64,000 nucleotides of DNA from Bin87 sp026710825 (GTDB lineage: Bacteria > Chloroflexota > Dehalococcoidia > Lucifugimonadales > UBA3495). A program made the position numbers and the translations under genes. Shown in pieces: positions 1 through 9,159 of this stretch (positions are counted from its first letter, which is position 1; each line of letters opens with the position of its first letter). Below the pieces are notes generated by a model. That model was not told the DNA's origin. It saw nothing but the letters and a program-made list of their open reading frames with translations, and did no database searches. The stretch spans positions 3,100,001 through 3,164,000 of the forward strand of contig OZ247427.1 of assembly GCA_965232815.1 (NCBI GenBank), written 5' to 3'.

Positions 1-2
1 TC

Positions 3-518
3 GCAGACTCGGCGTGGACGTGCGCGGTGACGCATTACGCTCCGACTTGCCAATGGTCTTGCATCATCGTCAACGCGGTGATTGCCCAGTTCCTCAACGG
101 GAATGAACCTGATATGGGCACACTCCTACACGCGGCGCAGGGCGATGGATGCCCGGATCTCCTTGCCATTTCCCATCGCGATGGAATCCCAGCAGATGTG
201 CTGGAGGCGGTCGCGACAGGTGAAACGCCGCCCGCCGGAAATGAGTGGTTGCTAAGGCGGCACGGGCTCATCGGCCACACCCTGCTCGCGATGCAGTTTG
301 GCCTCTGGGCTGCGGCCACCCCCTTGAACTTTGAGGACGCGCTCATCGCCTCTGTCAATTCCGGTGGCGACACAGATACCAACGCTGCTGTGGCTGGCGC
401 AGTGCTGGGCGTCCGGTATGGTGCGCCAGCCATACCGCAGCGCTGGTTGGACTGCGTGCCGGAGCGGGGGCGAATTGAGGCCCTAGCCGACCGATTGGTT
501 TCCCTTTCCGCCCCCTAG
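3..518 (+). CDS. ADP-ribosylglycohydrolase family protein, 3' part only
   Basis: Only the end of this gene is in the window: the frame is open from base 3 without a convincing start, so the N-terminal part lies upstream. The visible 171 residues carry SGGDTDTNAAVAGAVLG, the C-terminal metal-binding Asp-x-Asp signature of the DraG/ARH family, which hydrolyses ADP-ribosyl bonds using two Mg2+ ions. The TAG stop shares the tetranucleotide CTAG with the stop of the convergent aminopeptidase gene, so the two genes meet tail to tail with a 4-base overlap and no terminator between them. The substrate (protein, nucleic acid or small molecule) cannot be told from this fragment. Confidence 0.85.
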   Translation, partial: ADSAWTCAVTHYAPTCQWSCIIVNAVIAQFLNGNEPDMGTLLHAAQGDGCPDLLAISHRDGIPADVLEAVATGETPPAGNEWLLRRHGLIGHTLLAMQFGLWAAATPLNFEDALIASVNSGGDTDTNAAVAGAVLGVRYGAPAIPQRWLDCVPERGRIEALADRLVSLSAP

Positions 519-3127
519 CCGAAATGCCGGGCCAACTCTGGCCCGTTCCGGTCCAGCCATGCCACGTTCAACGCGATCCGTTCCAGCGCCTGGCGGATGG
601 TGCGTTCAGCGGCGGGTGTGGGATGTTCCTCAAAGAACGCGGCAACATCGTCGCGTTTCTCGTTGGTCGTAAACGAGTTGGTGATGGCCACCAAGCGCAT
701 CAGTCCAAAACCGCCGCCACCGTAACGCCGGTCGAATTCGTCCCATTCGTCCTTGAGAAACTCCCAAGCCAGATCGCCTCCCCGGTGGTTGGCGGCCACC
801 GCCGAAACTACGAAGATGGTGTCCTGCAACCGGACGTCATCAGTGAGGGAACGTTCGAGGGTTTCCCGCAGCAAGTCCTGTTCCTGGAATCGGGCCAAAG
901 ACATCAGCAGCCTGATCTTTTCCTCGTGCAATTCGGCGGCTCGCTCCAGTTCCCAGATGCGGTCGTAGACGGCGCGATCACCTTCCTGCGCCACCAGGCT
1001 GAATACCACGCCGCGCAGGTCGGGTCGCACGTTGGCGGCATCCACCTGATAGCGGGCGAAAAGCTCCTGGGCCTGGGAAATGACCGTGGGATCGCCATAA
1101 ACGCCGGCCTGACTCAGCACCGTCGAGCGAAGCAGCGAATCCAAATGGCCCTCGCCGGGTCGGGCTTCCCAACCAGAACGCTGAGCCGCGGGGCCGAAGA
1201 GTTCCCGACCGAACGACCGGAACGACTCCAAGTATGGCTGGTCCGAGATCAGACCCTCGATCTCACGGAGATTGGTGGCAAGATCGCTCCAGACCGAAGC
1301 ATCGTTTTCGTTCTGATACGCCTCCGCCAGGGTCAGGAACCGGGTAACCGGCAGCAGGCCCGCTTTAGCCAGGGCGTACGCGTCGTTCTGGATGCCCAAA
1401 CGGTCGGTAGCCGGGAGGGTCTGGTTCTCAATAACCGGAACCAGTCGGTCCCAATCCTCGTCGGTGTAGTTGACGCGATAGAACCCGGTCTGGTCGGGAT
1501 TCACCTTGAACCAGTTGGGATCTGATGGGGTCGCCACCGTCACCGTGTCGGTGGCTGCGTTCACGAGGGTCGCAGTGATTCCGATGCCTTCGGCAGTAAC
1601 CGTCAGCGGCACTGGCCAGACCTGTTCCTCGTCGCCGTCGGATGAATCGTCCAGCACCGAATCGAACACGAACCGTTCCTGCTTGATTTCCAGCGCTATC
1701 CCGCCGTCAGTTGGAGACGCGGCCACGTCAAGCACCGGATAGCCCATCTGTCCAGTCCAGCTGCTCATGATGGTATTCACGGGTTGGCCCGACGATTCCT
1801 CCAATGCAGTCCACAGGTCCGTGGTGCGAGCGTTATCGTATGAGTGACGGTTGAGGTAGATGTTCAGCCCAACGCGGAAAGCGCTGGGGGTCAGGAAGTG
1901 CTCCAGCATCCGGAGTACGGACCCGCCCTTGCTGTAGCTAATGGCGTCGAACAGCTGGCTGACCTCTGCCGGGTTCAGCACTTCCTGCTCGATGGGGTGC
2001 GAGTTCTTCAGCCCATCCAAGTTGAACGCGCGGTTCGTGTCCATGTTGACGAACTGGGTCCACATTGACCATTCGGGGAAGAGCCAGTCGACAGCCTTGG
2101 TTCCGACCCAGGTGGCGAAACTCTCGTTCAGCCAGAGGTCGTCCCACCACTCCATGGTGACCAAATCGCCAAACCACATGTGCGCCATCTCGTGGGCCAC
2201 CACTTCTGCGACCCTTTGGCGGGTTCCGGCAGAGGAGTTCGCCGGGTCCACCAGCAGGGCGGTCTCCCGGTAGGTCACGCAGCCCCAGTTTTCCATAGCG
2301 CCAGCGGCAAAGTCAGGAATCGCGAGATGATCCAATTTGGGGAGAGGGTAAGGGATACCGAAATAGTCGTTGAAGAACGACAGCAGTTTTACCGAGGTAT
2401 CGAGAGCAAAATGTCCTTGTTTCTCTTTGCCGCGCGTCATCCAGATACCCACAACGGTGCCGTCAGCGGCTTCTTTTTCGATGTGGGTCAGGTCGCCGAT
2501 GACGAAGGCCAACAGGTAAGTGGACATGATCGGCGTGGTGTCGAATTTGACCGTCTTGGTGCCGGCCGTTGGGCCTGGTCCTGCTTCGATAATGGGCGTG
2601 TTGGATACCGCTTCCATCTCTTCCGGAACGTTCAGCGTGACCTGGAATGTCGCCTTGACCGCGGGCTCGTCCCAGCATGGCAATGCCCGACGGGCATCGG
2701 TAGCCTCGAATTGAGTGGTAGCCAAATAGGCGGTTTCGCCCTCGGGGTTGGTGTACTGACTGCGATAGAAACCACGGAGTTTGTCGTTCAACTCTCCCGT
2801 GAATTCCATCTGAAGATGGTAGTCGCCGACCAGACCCTCGGCGGAGGTCGACCCGATGTTGATGGTGGCGGTTTCGGCGTCGGCGTTGTAGGCGATACCG
2901 GTGGCCTGCTGAGTGTGTTGACCGCTGCTGTCCGTCCAACTAACTGATGCGGCTTTTATGTCGATCTCGGAACAGTTCAGTCGGACCTCGGTGGTACCTG
3001 GTTCAATACGGACCGCAATATCCACCTGGCCTGAGAACGTGAAGTCTTCAAAATTGGGGGTCAATGTCAGATCGTAATGGACGGGACGAACATTATCGGG
3101 AAGGACGACGGCTTCGGCAGACGGCAT
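515..3127 (-). CDS. pepN: M1 family zinc aminopeptidase (PepN/ERAP-like)
   Basis: 870 residues, the usual size of the puromycin-sensitive/PepN-type M1 aminopeptidases, which release N-terminal amino acids from peptides in the cytoplasm. The substrate-binding exopeptidase motif GAMENWG is at about residues 276-282. The zinc site HEMAH is at 312-316, with the third ligand Glu at about 335 in WLNESFATW. The C-terminal half looks like the helical ERAP1_C domain. No signal peptide is visible. The ATG start is set by GGAGGA seven bases upstream (complement of 3135-3140). It is transcribed alone, divergently from the antiporter gene. The function call is secure; the symbol follows the family rather than proven orthology. 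Confidence 0.93.
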   Translation of the reverse strand: MPSAEAVVLPDNVRPVHYDLTLTPNFEDFTFSGQVDIAVRIEPGTTEVRLNCSEIDIKAASVSWTDSSGQHTQQATGIAYNADAETATINIGSTSAEGLVGDYHLQMEFTGELNDKLRGFYRSQYTNPEGETAYLATTQFEATDARRALPCWDEPAVKATFQVTLNVPEEMEAVSNTPIIEAGPGPTAGTKTVKFDTTPIMSTYLLAFVIGDLTHIEKEAADGTVVGIWMTRGKEKQGHFALDTSVKLLSFFNDYFGIPYPLPKLDHLAIPDFAAGAMENWGCVTYRETALLVDPANSSAGTRQRVAEVVAHEMAHMWFGDLVTMEWWDDLWLNESFATWVGTKAVDWLFPEWSMWTQFVNMDTNRAFNLDGLKNSHPIEQEVLNPAEVSQLFDAISYSKGGSVLRMLEHFLTPSAFRVGLNIYLNRHSYDNARTTDLWTALEESSGQPVNTIMSSWTGQMGYPVLDVAASPTDGGIALEIKQERFVFDSVLDDSSDGDEEQVWPVPLTVTAEGIGITATLVNAATDTVTVATPSDPNWFKVNPDQTGFYRVNYTDEDWDRLVPVIENQTLPATDRLGIQNDAYALAKAGLLPVTRFLTLAEAYQNENDASVWSDLATNLREIEGLISDQPYLESFRSFGRELFGPAAQRSGWEARPGEGHLDSLLRSTVLSQAGVYGDPTVISQAQELFARYQVDAANVRPDLRGVVFSLVAQEGDRAVYDRIWELERAAELHEEKIRLLMSLARFQEQDLLRETLERSLTDDVRLQDTIFVVSAVAANHRGGDLAWEFLKDEWDEFDRRYGGGGFGLMRLVAITNSFTTNEKRDDVAAFFEEHPTPAAERTIRQALERIALNVAWLDRNGPELARHFG

Positions 3128-3387
3128 CTACATATCCTCCAGGATTTCTACTCAGAAAGTGTGCTGCGCCAGTTTATCACACCGGTCATTTCCGGTTGAA
3201 AACCGGACCCCTTGCAGAATAATATGAACACATCCTATGTCGCTTGTGCGCAGACATTTACTGAGGAATAATGTGCGACGCCCGGATACTTTGATAGTGT
3301 CGAAGCGGTCACCGAGTGTTAACTCCCGGGTCCGGCGTACGCTGGAATCGATGAGACTATTTCCGACATGACGGAGCGAAAAAGGGA
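3128..3387. promoter_or_regulatory. divergent intergenic region with a small hairpin
   Basis: 260 non-coding bases between two divergent genes must hold both promoters. TCCGGTT at 3191-3197 and AACCGGA at 3201-3207 form a 7-bp inverted repeat with a 3-base loop. The DNA around it is AT-richer than the genes. No pair of canonical -35/-10 boxes stands out, so only the region is reported. Confidence 0.35.
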
Positions 3388-5028
3388 ATGAACCACGAAG
3401 CGCTATTGTCCCTGGGGCTACTGGTCATAGGTGCAAAGCTGGCCGAGGGTATATTCCGCCGACTCAGGCTGAACGCGATCGTGGCTTACGCCGCGATTGG
3501 GATCCTGTTGGGACCTGTATTGAATCTGTCAGGGATTTGGCACATTGAATCCAGCGGACACCTTGAGCTGCTGCTGACGTTGGGGGTGTTCATATTTTTC
3601 TTCCTGATCGGCCTGGACGAAATCGACATATCCAGTTTCATGGCCACACTGCGGGGCCACTACTTTGTTACCGCAATACTCTCAGTGATCTTCTCACTGG
3701 GAATCGCGATGCTGGTCACCACAGACCTGGTATTCGATTTCGGGCTGAGCCTGAATTTCACCGAAGCGTTGGCCCTAGCCGGTGTCTTGTCGATGACCAG
3801 CCTGGGCATAGTAGCCAAGGTACTCGCGGACGATGGGCGGCTGCGGGAACCACTGGGCCTGCAGATCTTCACGGTGGTCGTCATCGCCGAGTTGATCACG
3901 CTGTTGGTCATCGGGTTCAGCATCGGCGAACACTCCCACGAGTTGTCCGCCGTTGGGCTACTGATCCTGCTGGGGAAAATAGTTGCTTTTGCGGTGGTGG
4001 GTTGGGTTTTGTCATCACGAGTCCTCCCTCCGCTGGTATCGCTACTGCAGCGTGCGATCCAAGTACCCCAATTGTCCTTGGGATTGCTGATAGGCATCCT
4101 GTTTTTGATGGTGTTTGGGGCGGAATTGATGGGTCTACACGGATCCCTGGGGGCATTGCTATTCGGCGCCTCCCTGTCGGGATTGTCTTACCAGGCACGA
4201 CGGGAGATTCTTCCCGGGCTTCGTAGCGTCGCGGAGGGATTCTTCGTCCCACTGTTCTTCGCGTCCGCCGGACTACACTTCAGTTTCTCGTTCATAACTC
4301 TCGACCCATGGACCATGGTGGCGCTCGCGCTGGTTCCGTTGGTCGGCAACTTCATAGGCGCGTTTATTGGAGCATACGTGGCGCGTTTGACTGTGCCATA
4401 CGCCGTCGCGTCTGGCCTCATGGGAAAGGGGGTTGCGGAAATCGCCCTTCTGTTGGTGCTGTGGGAGACCGGCACAATCGACGAGGTGGTTTTCTCCTTC
4501 CTGGTCCTGGTGATGTTCGGATACATCCTGCTCATGCCACCGGTGATCAGTTTTGCGGTGAATCGTGCGAGTCGGAAACCGGATCTTCCCACCAGCCTGG
4601 ACGATATACCGGCCGGAGTAATCGGATTTGCGCTCGAGGACATCACGGTGGACGATATCCTTGACCGATCCCGCCACCACCCTGACCCTGCCGTAACCGT
4701 GCGTGAATTCACCGAACGGTGGTTGGTGCCGCACCAGCACGATTACGTGGTGGCAGACAAGGACGCTTTCCTTGGTATCGTGTCGCTTGAAATGCTCAGG
4801 TATCTGCCCAAAGGGGCGTGGGGTAAAACGCCGCTCGCCGATGTGCTGCGGAACGAGGCTCCACAGGCTGCTCCCGAAGACCACGTCGAAGATGTGCTCC
4901 ACCGCATGAGCGAGCATTCGGTTTCGATTATTCCCATCGTCGAGAAGGATTCCGAGAAGTTTTTGGGGGCCGTCACCAGCAACGACATTGTCGAGCTCAT
5001 GACCATGGAGGCCACCGGCGCTCACTGA
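3388..5028 (+). CDS. CPA2/Kef-type cation:proton antiporter with C-terminal CBS domains
   Basis: 546 residues. The first ~390 are a run of about twelve hydrophobic segments beginning with a typical Na+/H+ exchanger start (NHEALLSLGLLVIGAKLAEG). The last ~150 residues are soluble and carry a CBS pair: one repeat around VADKDAFLGIVSLEML and a second around HRMSEHSVSIIPIVEKDSE. Proteins of this layout exchange K+ or Na+ for protons in the inner membrane, and the CBS module is the usual place for nucleotide control. A weak purine-rich site precedes the ATG. The gene stands alone between pepN and leuC. Cation specificity cannot be read from the sequence. Confidence 0.88.
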   Translation: MNHEALLSLGLLVIGAKLAEGIFRRLRLNAIVAYAAIGILLGPVLNLSGIWHIESSGHLELLLTLGVFIFFFLIGLDEIDISSFMATLRGHYFVTAILSVIFSLGIAMLVTTDLVFDFGLSLNFTEALALAGVLSMTSLGIVAKVLADDGRLREPLGLQIFTVVVIAELITLLVIGFSIGEHSHELSAVGLLILLGKIVAFAVVGWVLSSRVLPPLVSLLQRAIQVPQLSLGLLIGILFLMVFGAELMGLHGSLGALLFGASLSGLSYQARREILPGLRSVAEGFFVPLFFASAGLHFSFSFITLDPWTMVALALVPLVGNFIGAFIGAYVARLTVPYAVASGLMGKGVAEIALLLVLWETGTIDEVVFSFLVLVMFGYILLMPPVISFAVNRASRKPDLPTSLDDIPAGVIGFALEDITVDDILDRSRHHPDPAVTVREFTERWLVPHQHDYVVADKDAFLGIVSLEMLRYLPKGAWGKTPLADVLRNEAPQAAPEDHVEDVLHRMSEHSVSIIPIVEKDSEKFLGAVTSNDIVELMTMEATGAH

Positions 5029-5051
5029 ACAATCCCCCTCATCGGCGATGC

Positions 5052-5057
5052 TATAAT
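5052..5057 (+). promoter_or_regulatory. -10 box of the leuCD promoter
   Basis: A perfect TATAAT lies 64 bases before the leuC start, just after the antiporter gene ends. No good -35 box is found at 16-18 bases upstream, so only the -10 element is called. Confidence 0.5.
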
Positions 5058-5121
5058 ACCCGCGCCGTATTGGAACTCGCGGGAGCGCAAGCACGCTCCC
5101 CTGTCTTGAGGAGGATAGAAA

Positions 5122-6525
5122 TTGGCCGCCCGAACCATGTTCGAAAAAATTTGGGATGCCCACGTGGTGCACGAAGAACCAGGGCAGCCGTCTCTAATCT
5201 ACATTGATCTGCATCTGGTGCACGAAGTTACATCTCCCCAGGCATTTGACGGCCTGCGCATGGCTGGACGCAAGGTTCGCCGGCCTGACCTGACCGTTGC
5301 AACTGCCGACCACAACACCCCCACTTGGGAATTGACCCGGCCCATCGAAGACCAGATTTCCAAAGCACAGCTGGATGCGCTGGACCGGAACGCGGCAGAA
5401 TTTGGTTTGCCGTACTACTACGACCGTTTCAGTGAAAACCAGGGCATCGTCCACGTCATCGGGCCGGACCTGGGGTACACCCTGCCGGGCAAGACCGTCG
5501 TCTGCGGCGACAGCCACACATCGACGCACGGCGCTCTGGGGTGCTTCGCTGTGGGCATCGGAACGTCCGAGGTGGAGCACGTCCTAGCCACACAAACCCT
5601 GCGCCAGTTCAAGCCCCGCACGATGGAAGTGCGCGTCGATGGACCGCTGCCCAACGGTGTCACAGCCAAGGACGTGATCCTGGGAATCATTGGGCACATG
5701 GGAGTCAACGGCGGGACGGGCCACGTCATTGAATACACCGGCGAAGCCATCCGCGGCTTGTCGATGGACGGCCGCATGACGGTGTGCAACATGAGCATCG
5801 AGGGTGGCGCGCGCGCCGGCATGATCGCTCCCGACGACACCACGTTTGATTACGTTCGGACGCGCCCATACGCGCCCAAGGGGGCCGAGCTCGAGGCGAA
5901 GATTGAGGAGTGGCGTGGGCTGGCTACGGACTCCGGCGCGACCTACGATCGCACCATTGTCATTAACGCCGACGACCTGGCTCCATTCGTTACCTGGGGC
6001 ACCAAGCCGGATATGGTTGCTTCGATCTCTGACCGCGTGCCCGATCCTGCATCCTTTGGAACCACTGCCGAACGGGAAGCCGCCGAACGAGCTTTGGAAT
6101 ATATGGGCCTGGAGCCCAACCAGCGCATCGAGGACATCAAAATTGACAGGGTTTTCCTGGGGGCTTGCACCAACGCTCGCATCGATGACCTACGCGCTGC
6201 CGCCAACGTGATCCGCGGCCGCCAGGTGAGTTCGGATGTGTACGCCATGGTCGTTCCGGGCTCGGCCAGGGTGAAGGCGGAGGCGGAGGCCGAGGGCCTT
6301 GACCAAGTGTTCAAGGACGCCGGGTTCGACTGGCGAGTCGCCGGTTGCTCCATGTGCCTGGGCATGAACCCCGACATTCTGGATCCTGGCCAGCGCTGCG
6401 CTTCCACATCGAACCGCAACTTCGAAGGCCGACAAGGCAGGGGTGGCCGGACCCACCTGGTGAGCCCCGAAATGGCCGCCGCCGCCGCCATCGCCGGGCA
6501 CTTCGTGGACGTGCGCGAATTCTAG
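5122..6525 (+). CDS. leuC: 3-isopropylmalate dehydratase, large subunit
   Basis: 467 residues, the normal length for LeuC. With LeuD it isomerises 2-isopropylmalate to 3-isopropylmalate in leucine synthesis, using a [4Fe-4S] cluster. The three cluster cysteines are visible: one in LGACTNARIDDLR and two in GCSMCLGMNPD. CGDSHTSTHGALG is the conserved substrate-site segment. The TTG start at 5122 is preferred because GAGGAGG at 5108-5114 sits seven bases before it; an ATG five codons further in is the alternative. leuD follows 62 bases downstream, so the two form an operon. A homoaconitase role is possible for this family, but the local context gives no support for it. Confidence 0.95.
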   Translation: MAARTMFEKIWDAHVVHEEPGQPSLIYIDLHLVHEVTSPQAFDGLRMAGRKVRRPDLTVATADHNTPTWELTRPIEDQISKAQLDALDRNAAEFGLPYYYDRFSENQGIVHVIGPDLGYTLPGKTVVCGDSHTSTHGALGCFAVGIGTSEVEHVLATQTLRQFKPRTMEVRVDGPLPNGVTAKDVILGIIGHMGVNGGTGHVIEYTGEAIRGLSMDGRMTVCNMSIEGGARAGMIAPDDTTFDYVRTRPYAPKGAELEAKIEEWRGLATDSGATYDRTIVINADDLAPFVTWGTKPDMVASISDRVPDPASFGTTAEREAAERALEYMGLEPNQRIEDIKIDRVFLGACTNARIDDLRAAANVIRGRQVSSDVYAMVVPGSARVKAEAEAEGLDQVFKDAGFDWRVAGCSMCLGMNPDILDPGQRCASTSNRNFEGRQGRGGRTHLVSPEMAAAAAIAGHFVDVREF

Positions 6526-6587
6526 ACCGCCACCGCGGGTAACATCGCAACTGCGCAATCTCACCCAACGATTTCGTGAGGTAAACA

Positions 6588-7172
6588 ATGGAACCCTTTG
6601 TCAAACTGGAAGGTGTCGTCGCACCGCTCGACGCCGTCAATGTTGACACCGACATGATAATTCCGGCGGTGTACCTGAAGAGTATCGAACGCACCGGTTT
6701 CGGGCAGTACCTGTTTGACCGCTACCGGTACAATGACGACCGCTCGGAGAACCCCGATTTCCTGCTCAATCAGGATGCTTATCGCAGCGCTAAAATCCTG
6801 GTGTCCGGCCCGAACTTCGGCTGCGGTTCATCCCGGGAACACGCACCCTGGGCGTTGGAAGACTACGGCATCCGGTGCATCATTGCCCCCAGCTTTGCCG
6901 ACATTTTCTTCAACAACTGCTTCAAAAACGGCGTGTTGCCGCTCACCCTGCCTGAAGCTGATGTCCGACGGATCATGGACAAGTCCAAGGACAATCCCGG
7001 GTTTGAAATCACCGTAGACCTGGAAGCAAAACAGGTCAGGGACGGCGATGAAGAGATCGTCGTGGATTTCGAGGTTGACGAGTTCCGGCGCTATTGCCTG
7101 CTCAACGGCCTGGACGACATTGGCCTGACGCTGCAGCACGAGGACGCCATATCCGCCTTCGAAAGCAGATAA
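6588..7172 (+). CDS. leuD: 3-isopropylmalate dehydratase, small subunit
   Basis: 194 residues, the full length for LeuD, the swivelling domain that closes over the Fe-S cluster site of LeuC. The signature GPNFGCGSSREHAPWAL is present, as are the conserved LDAVNVDTDMIIPA start and IIAPSFADIFFNNCFKNG. The start codon follows GTGAGG. It is the last gene of the leuCD unit: a perfect 19-bp hairpin lies 18 bases after its stop. leuA and leuB are not in the window. Confidence 0.95.
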   Translation: MEPFVKLEGVVAPLDAVNVDTDMIIPAVYLKSIERTGFGQYLFDRYRYNDDRSENPDFLLNQDAYRSAKILVSGPNFGCGSSREHAPWALEDYGIRCIIAPSFADIFFNNCFKNGVLPLTLPEADVRRIMDKSKDNPGFEITVDLEAKQVRDGDEEIVVDFEVDEFRRYCLLNGLDDIGLTLQHEDAISAFESR

Positions 7173-7190
7173 CCGGCATACGAGCCCTTA

Positions 7191-7232
7191 ACCGAAAGAC
7201 GCCCCGGCGAACCCGCCGGGGCGTCTTTCGGT
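7191..7232. terminator. strong terminator-type hairpin after leuD
   Basis: A perfect 19-bp inverted repeat (7191-7209 and 7214-7232, core AAGACGCCCCGGCG) with the four-base loop AACC. It lies between leuD and the convergent dehalogenase remnant. No T-run follows on the plus strand, so it may act as a two-way or factor-assisted terminator. Confidence 0.75.
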
Positions 7233-7248
7233 TGGCAGCGCTCGAGCG

Positions 7249-7710
7249 TTATGCACGAGCCAGGAAACTCCTGAGCATAGGCAGCATCCGGTCCGGCGCT
7301 CCCTCGGCGAGGAAGTGTCCGCAGTCCTTGAACTCGTGAACCTGGCAATCGGTCAGGTTCTGTTGCCAATGCTCCAACTCTTCGCGGCGAAATGCAATGT
7401 CCTTCATCCCGCAGAACACGAGGGACGGTTTCGCGACGAACTTATCCCGGTCGGACCAAATCTCGTCTAACCAGTCACTGGCACCGATGATGTGGCCCGG
7501 CAACGCTGCACACGCCTTTCGCGATTGGGGACTTGGCGGAGCGTTGCGGTAGTGGTGCATCATTTCCGGCGTGATGACCGCTTTGTTGCCGATGGCCTTG
7601 GGCACCACCTTGTTCACGAAGCAATTCATTCTCTTGATCATGGACTGCCCGACCCAGCTCCGCATCAGGAAACTGAACCGACTGACGAACGGATACAGTT
7701 CGTCGGAAAC
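7249..7710 (-). pseudogene. remnant of a haloalkane dehalogenase-like alpha/beta-hydrolase gene
   Basis: The frame encodes only the C-terminal half of an alpha/beta-hydrolase of the haloalkane dehalogenase/epoxide hydrolase group. It holds the cap region (ITPEMMHHYRNAPPSPQSRK), the acid-residue strand (KPSLVFCGMKDIAFR) and the catalytic His segment (CGHFLAEGAPDRM). The nucleophile elbow and oxyanion-hole half are absent. Hydrolase-like sequence continues upstream of the first ATG (at 7665) back to a stop codon at 7711-7713, which argues for a truncated gene rather than a small complete one. No ribosome site is seen at the internal ATG. The remaining 100 bases up to the CoA-transferase gene hold no recognisable N-terminal half. 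Confidence 0.6.
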
Positions 7711-7811
7711 TCAGTCCGGCCGCACGCGAGCGCCTGCTTGATCCACCATGCAGTTACCATCTCCGATGGATCACGAAATCGCGGCCGCCCGATTTAACTC
7801 GTTGATCAGGT

Positions 7812-9158
7812 TCAAATGTTGAACCAGGCCCGAACCCGTTCTGCATAGTTGACGTCGTAACGCTGCATTCTGCCCTGACGCACCTGCTCGTCCAGCGAAG
7901 GACGGCGGACGCCGCGCGGTGTCAGCGGGGCATCGCCGATGATGTTGGCCTCTTTCAGCGCCTTGATCTCGTCCTCGGTTTTGCCGAGCAGAACGGAAAG
8001 GATTTCACGGTTGTGCTGGCCCATAACCGGGGCTGCCTTGGGAGCACCCGCCGGCGTTGCTGACAATTTCCATGGGCGTCCAGCATAGGGCAACGGCGGC
8101 ATACCCGTATCCGGATGATGCTCAACGACCTCGTAGAACTGCCGCTCTTTCAGGTGTTCGTTGAACAGGAGGTCTTCGCTGTCGAGGACGGCGCCGGCCG
8201 CGATGCCCTCGGCTTGCAATTTCGCCATAAGCTCGTGGTTGTCGTGGCTGCGGGTCTCGAACCCCAGCATCTTGTCCAGTTCTTCCCGGTACCGGATCCG
8301 CAGCAGCACGTCGCTGTACCTTTCGTCGGCGGCCCAGTCGGGTCGATTCATCACCCGGCACAACGCGTACCACGCCTCGTCGCTGTCGATGGCGATTGCG
8401 ATCCAATGGTCGTCGCCCGCGCAGGGGTAACAACCGTGCGGGGACATTGCGGGGTCCTCGTTGCCGATCCGTTCCCTGATTCGCCCGTTCACCGTCCAGT
8501 CCAGCAGCGCCTCAGGGATTGTCGCGCTGCAGGTCTGAGTCTGCGATACGTCGATGAACTGGCCCTGACCGGTGTTCAACCGGTGCATCAGCGCCAGCAT
8601 GACCGCGGCCACGGTGTGCTCGCCCGCTGTGTAGTCCGTGTAGGGAATCTCGGACATCACCGGTCCGCCGTCCTTGTAACCGGTCATATAGGCGAGCCCG
8701 GCGGCTCCTTCCGTGGCGGGCCCCGTCGCTCCGAAGTTGGACCAAGGGCCGTCGAACCCGTAGCCCGTGGACGACACCATGATGATGTCGGGCCGGATCT
8801 TCCGCAGATCTTCGTATTCCAGGCCGAAATTCTTGATGACCCGAGGAGTGAAATTCTCCGCAAATACGTCGGCCACGGCGAGCAAGTCTCGCAAAACCTC
8901 CCGTCCTTCGTCGCGGCTCAGGTCCAGCGTCATTCCCAACTTGTTGCGGTTTTGCTCATAGAAATTCGCGCCGCGGTTCCAGAACTCGCCTTCGACATCG
9001 TTGTGGTACAGCGAGTCGGTGCGGTAGCTTTCGAGGCGCTGGACCGATTCCAGGCGGATCACCTCGGCGCCCATGTCCGCCAACCACTTCATCGCCGATG
9101 GTATCGCGATCAACTGCCCCATCTCGACGATGCGCACACCCTGCAGCGGTCCTGCCAT
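7812..9158 (-). CDS. CaiB/BaiF (family III) CoA-transferase, catalytic Asp present
   Basis: 448 residues of the formyl-CoA transferase-type family, whose interlocked dimers move CoA between carboxylic acids. The N-terminal CoA-binding part runs from GVRIVEMGQLIAIPSAMKWL. The catalytic aspartate is expected at Asp175 in PYTDYTAGEH, followed by the family motif RLNTGQGQFIDVSQ. It lies directly downstream of a second family III gene, one base apart, on the same strand; the pair is surely co-transcribed and may form a heterodimer. The acid substrate is unknown. Next to an acyl-CoA ligase and enoyl-CoA hydratases, it probably serves carboxylic acid catabolism. Confidence 0.88.
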   Translation of the reverse strand: MAGPLQGVRIVEMGQLIAIPSAMKWLADMGAEVIRLESVQRLESYRTDSLYHNDVEGEFWNRGANFYEQNRNKLGMTLDLSRDEGREVLRDLLAVADVFAENFTPRVIKNFGLEYEDLRKIRPDIIMVSSTGYGFDGPWSNFGATGPATEGAAGLAYMTGYKDGGPVMSEIPYTDYTAGEHTVAAVMLALMHRLNTGQGQFIDVSQTQTCSATIPEALLDWTVNGRIRERIGNEDPAMSPHGCYPCAGDDHWIAIAIDSDEAWYALCRVMNRPDWAADERYSDVLLRIRYREELDKMLGFETRSHDNHELMAKLQAEGIAAGAVLDSEDLLFNEHLKERQFYEVVEHHPDTGMPPLPYAGRPWKLSATPAGAPKAAPVMGQHNREILSVLLGKTEDEIKALKEANIIGDAPLTPRGVRRPSLDEQVRQGRMQRYDVNYAERVRAWFNI

Positions 9159-9159
9159 G

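Noticed and set aside
7713..7811. tRNA-like T-arm text (GGTTCAAAT) before the CoA-transferase stop
   Set aside because: No acceptor, D or anticodon stems can be built around it.
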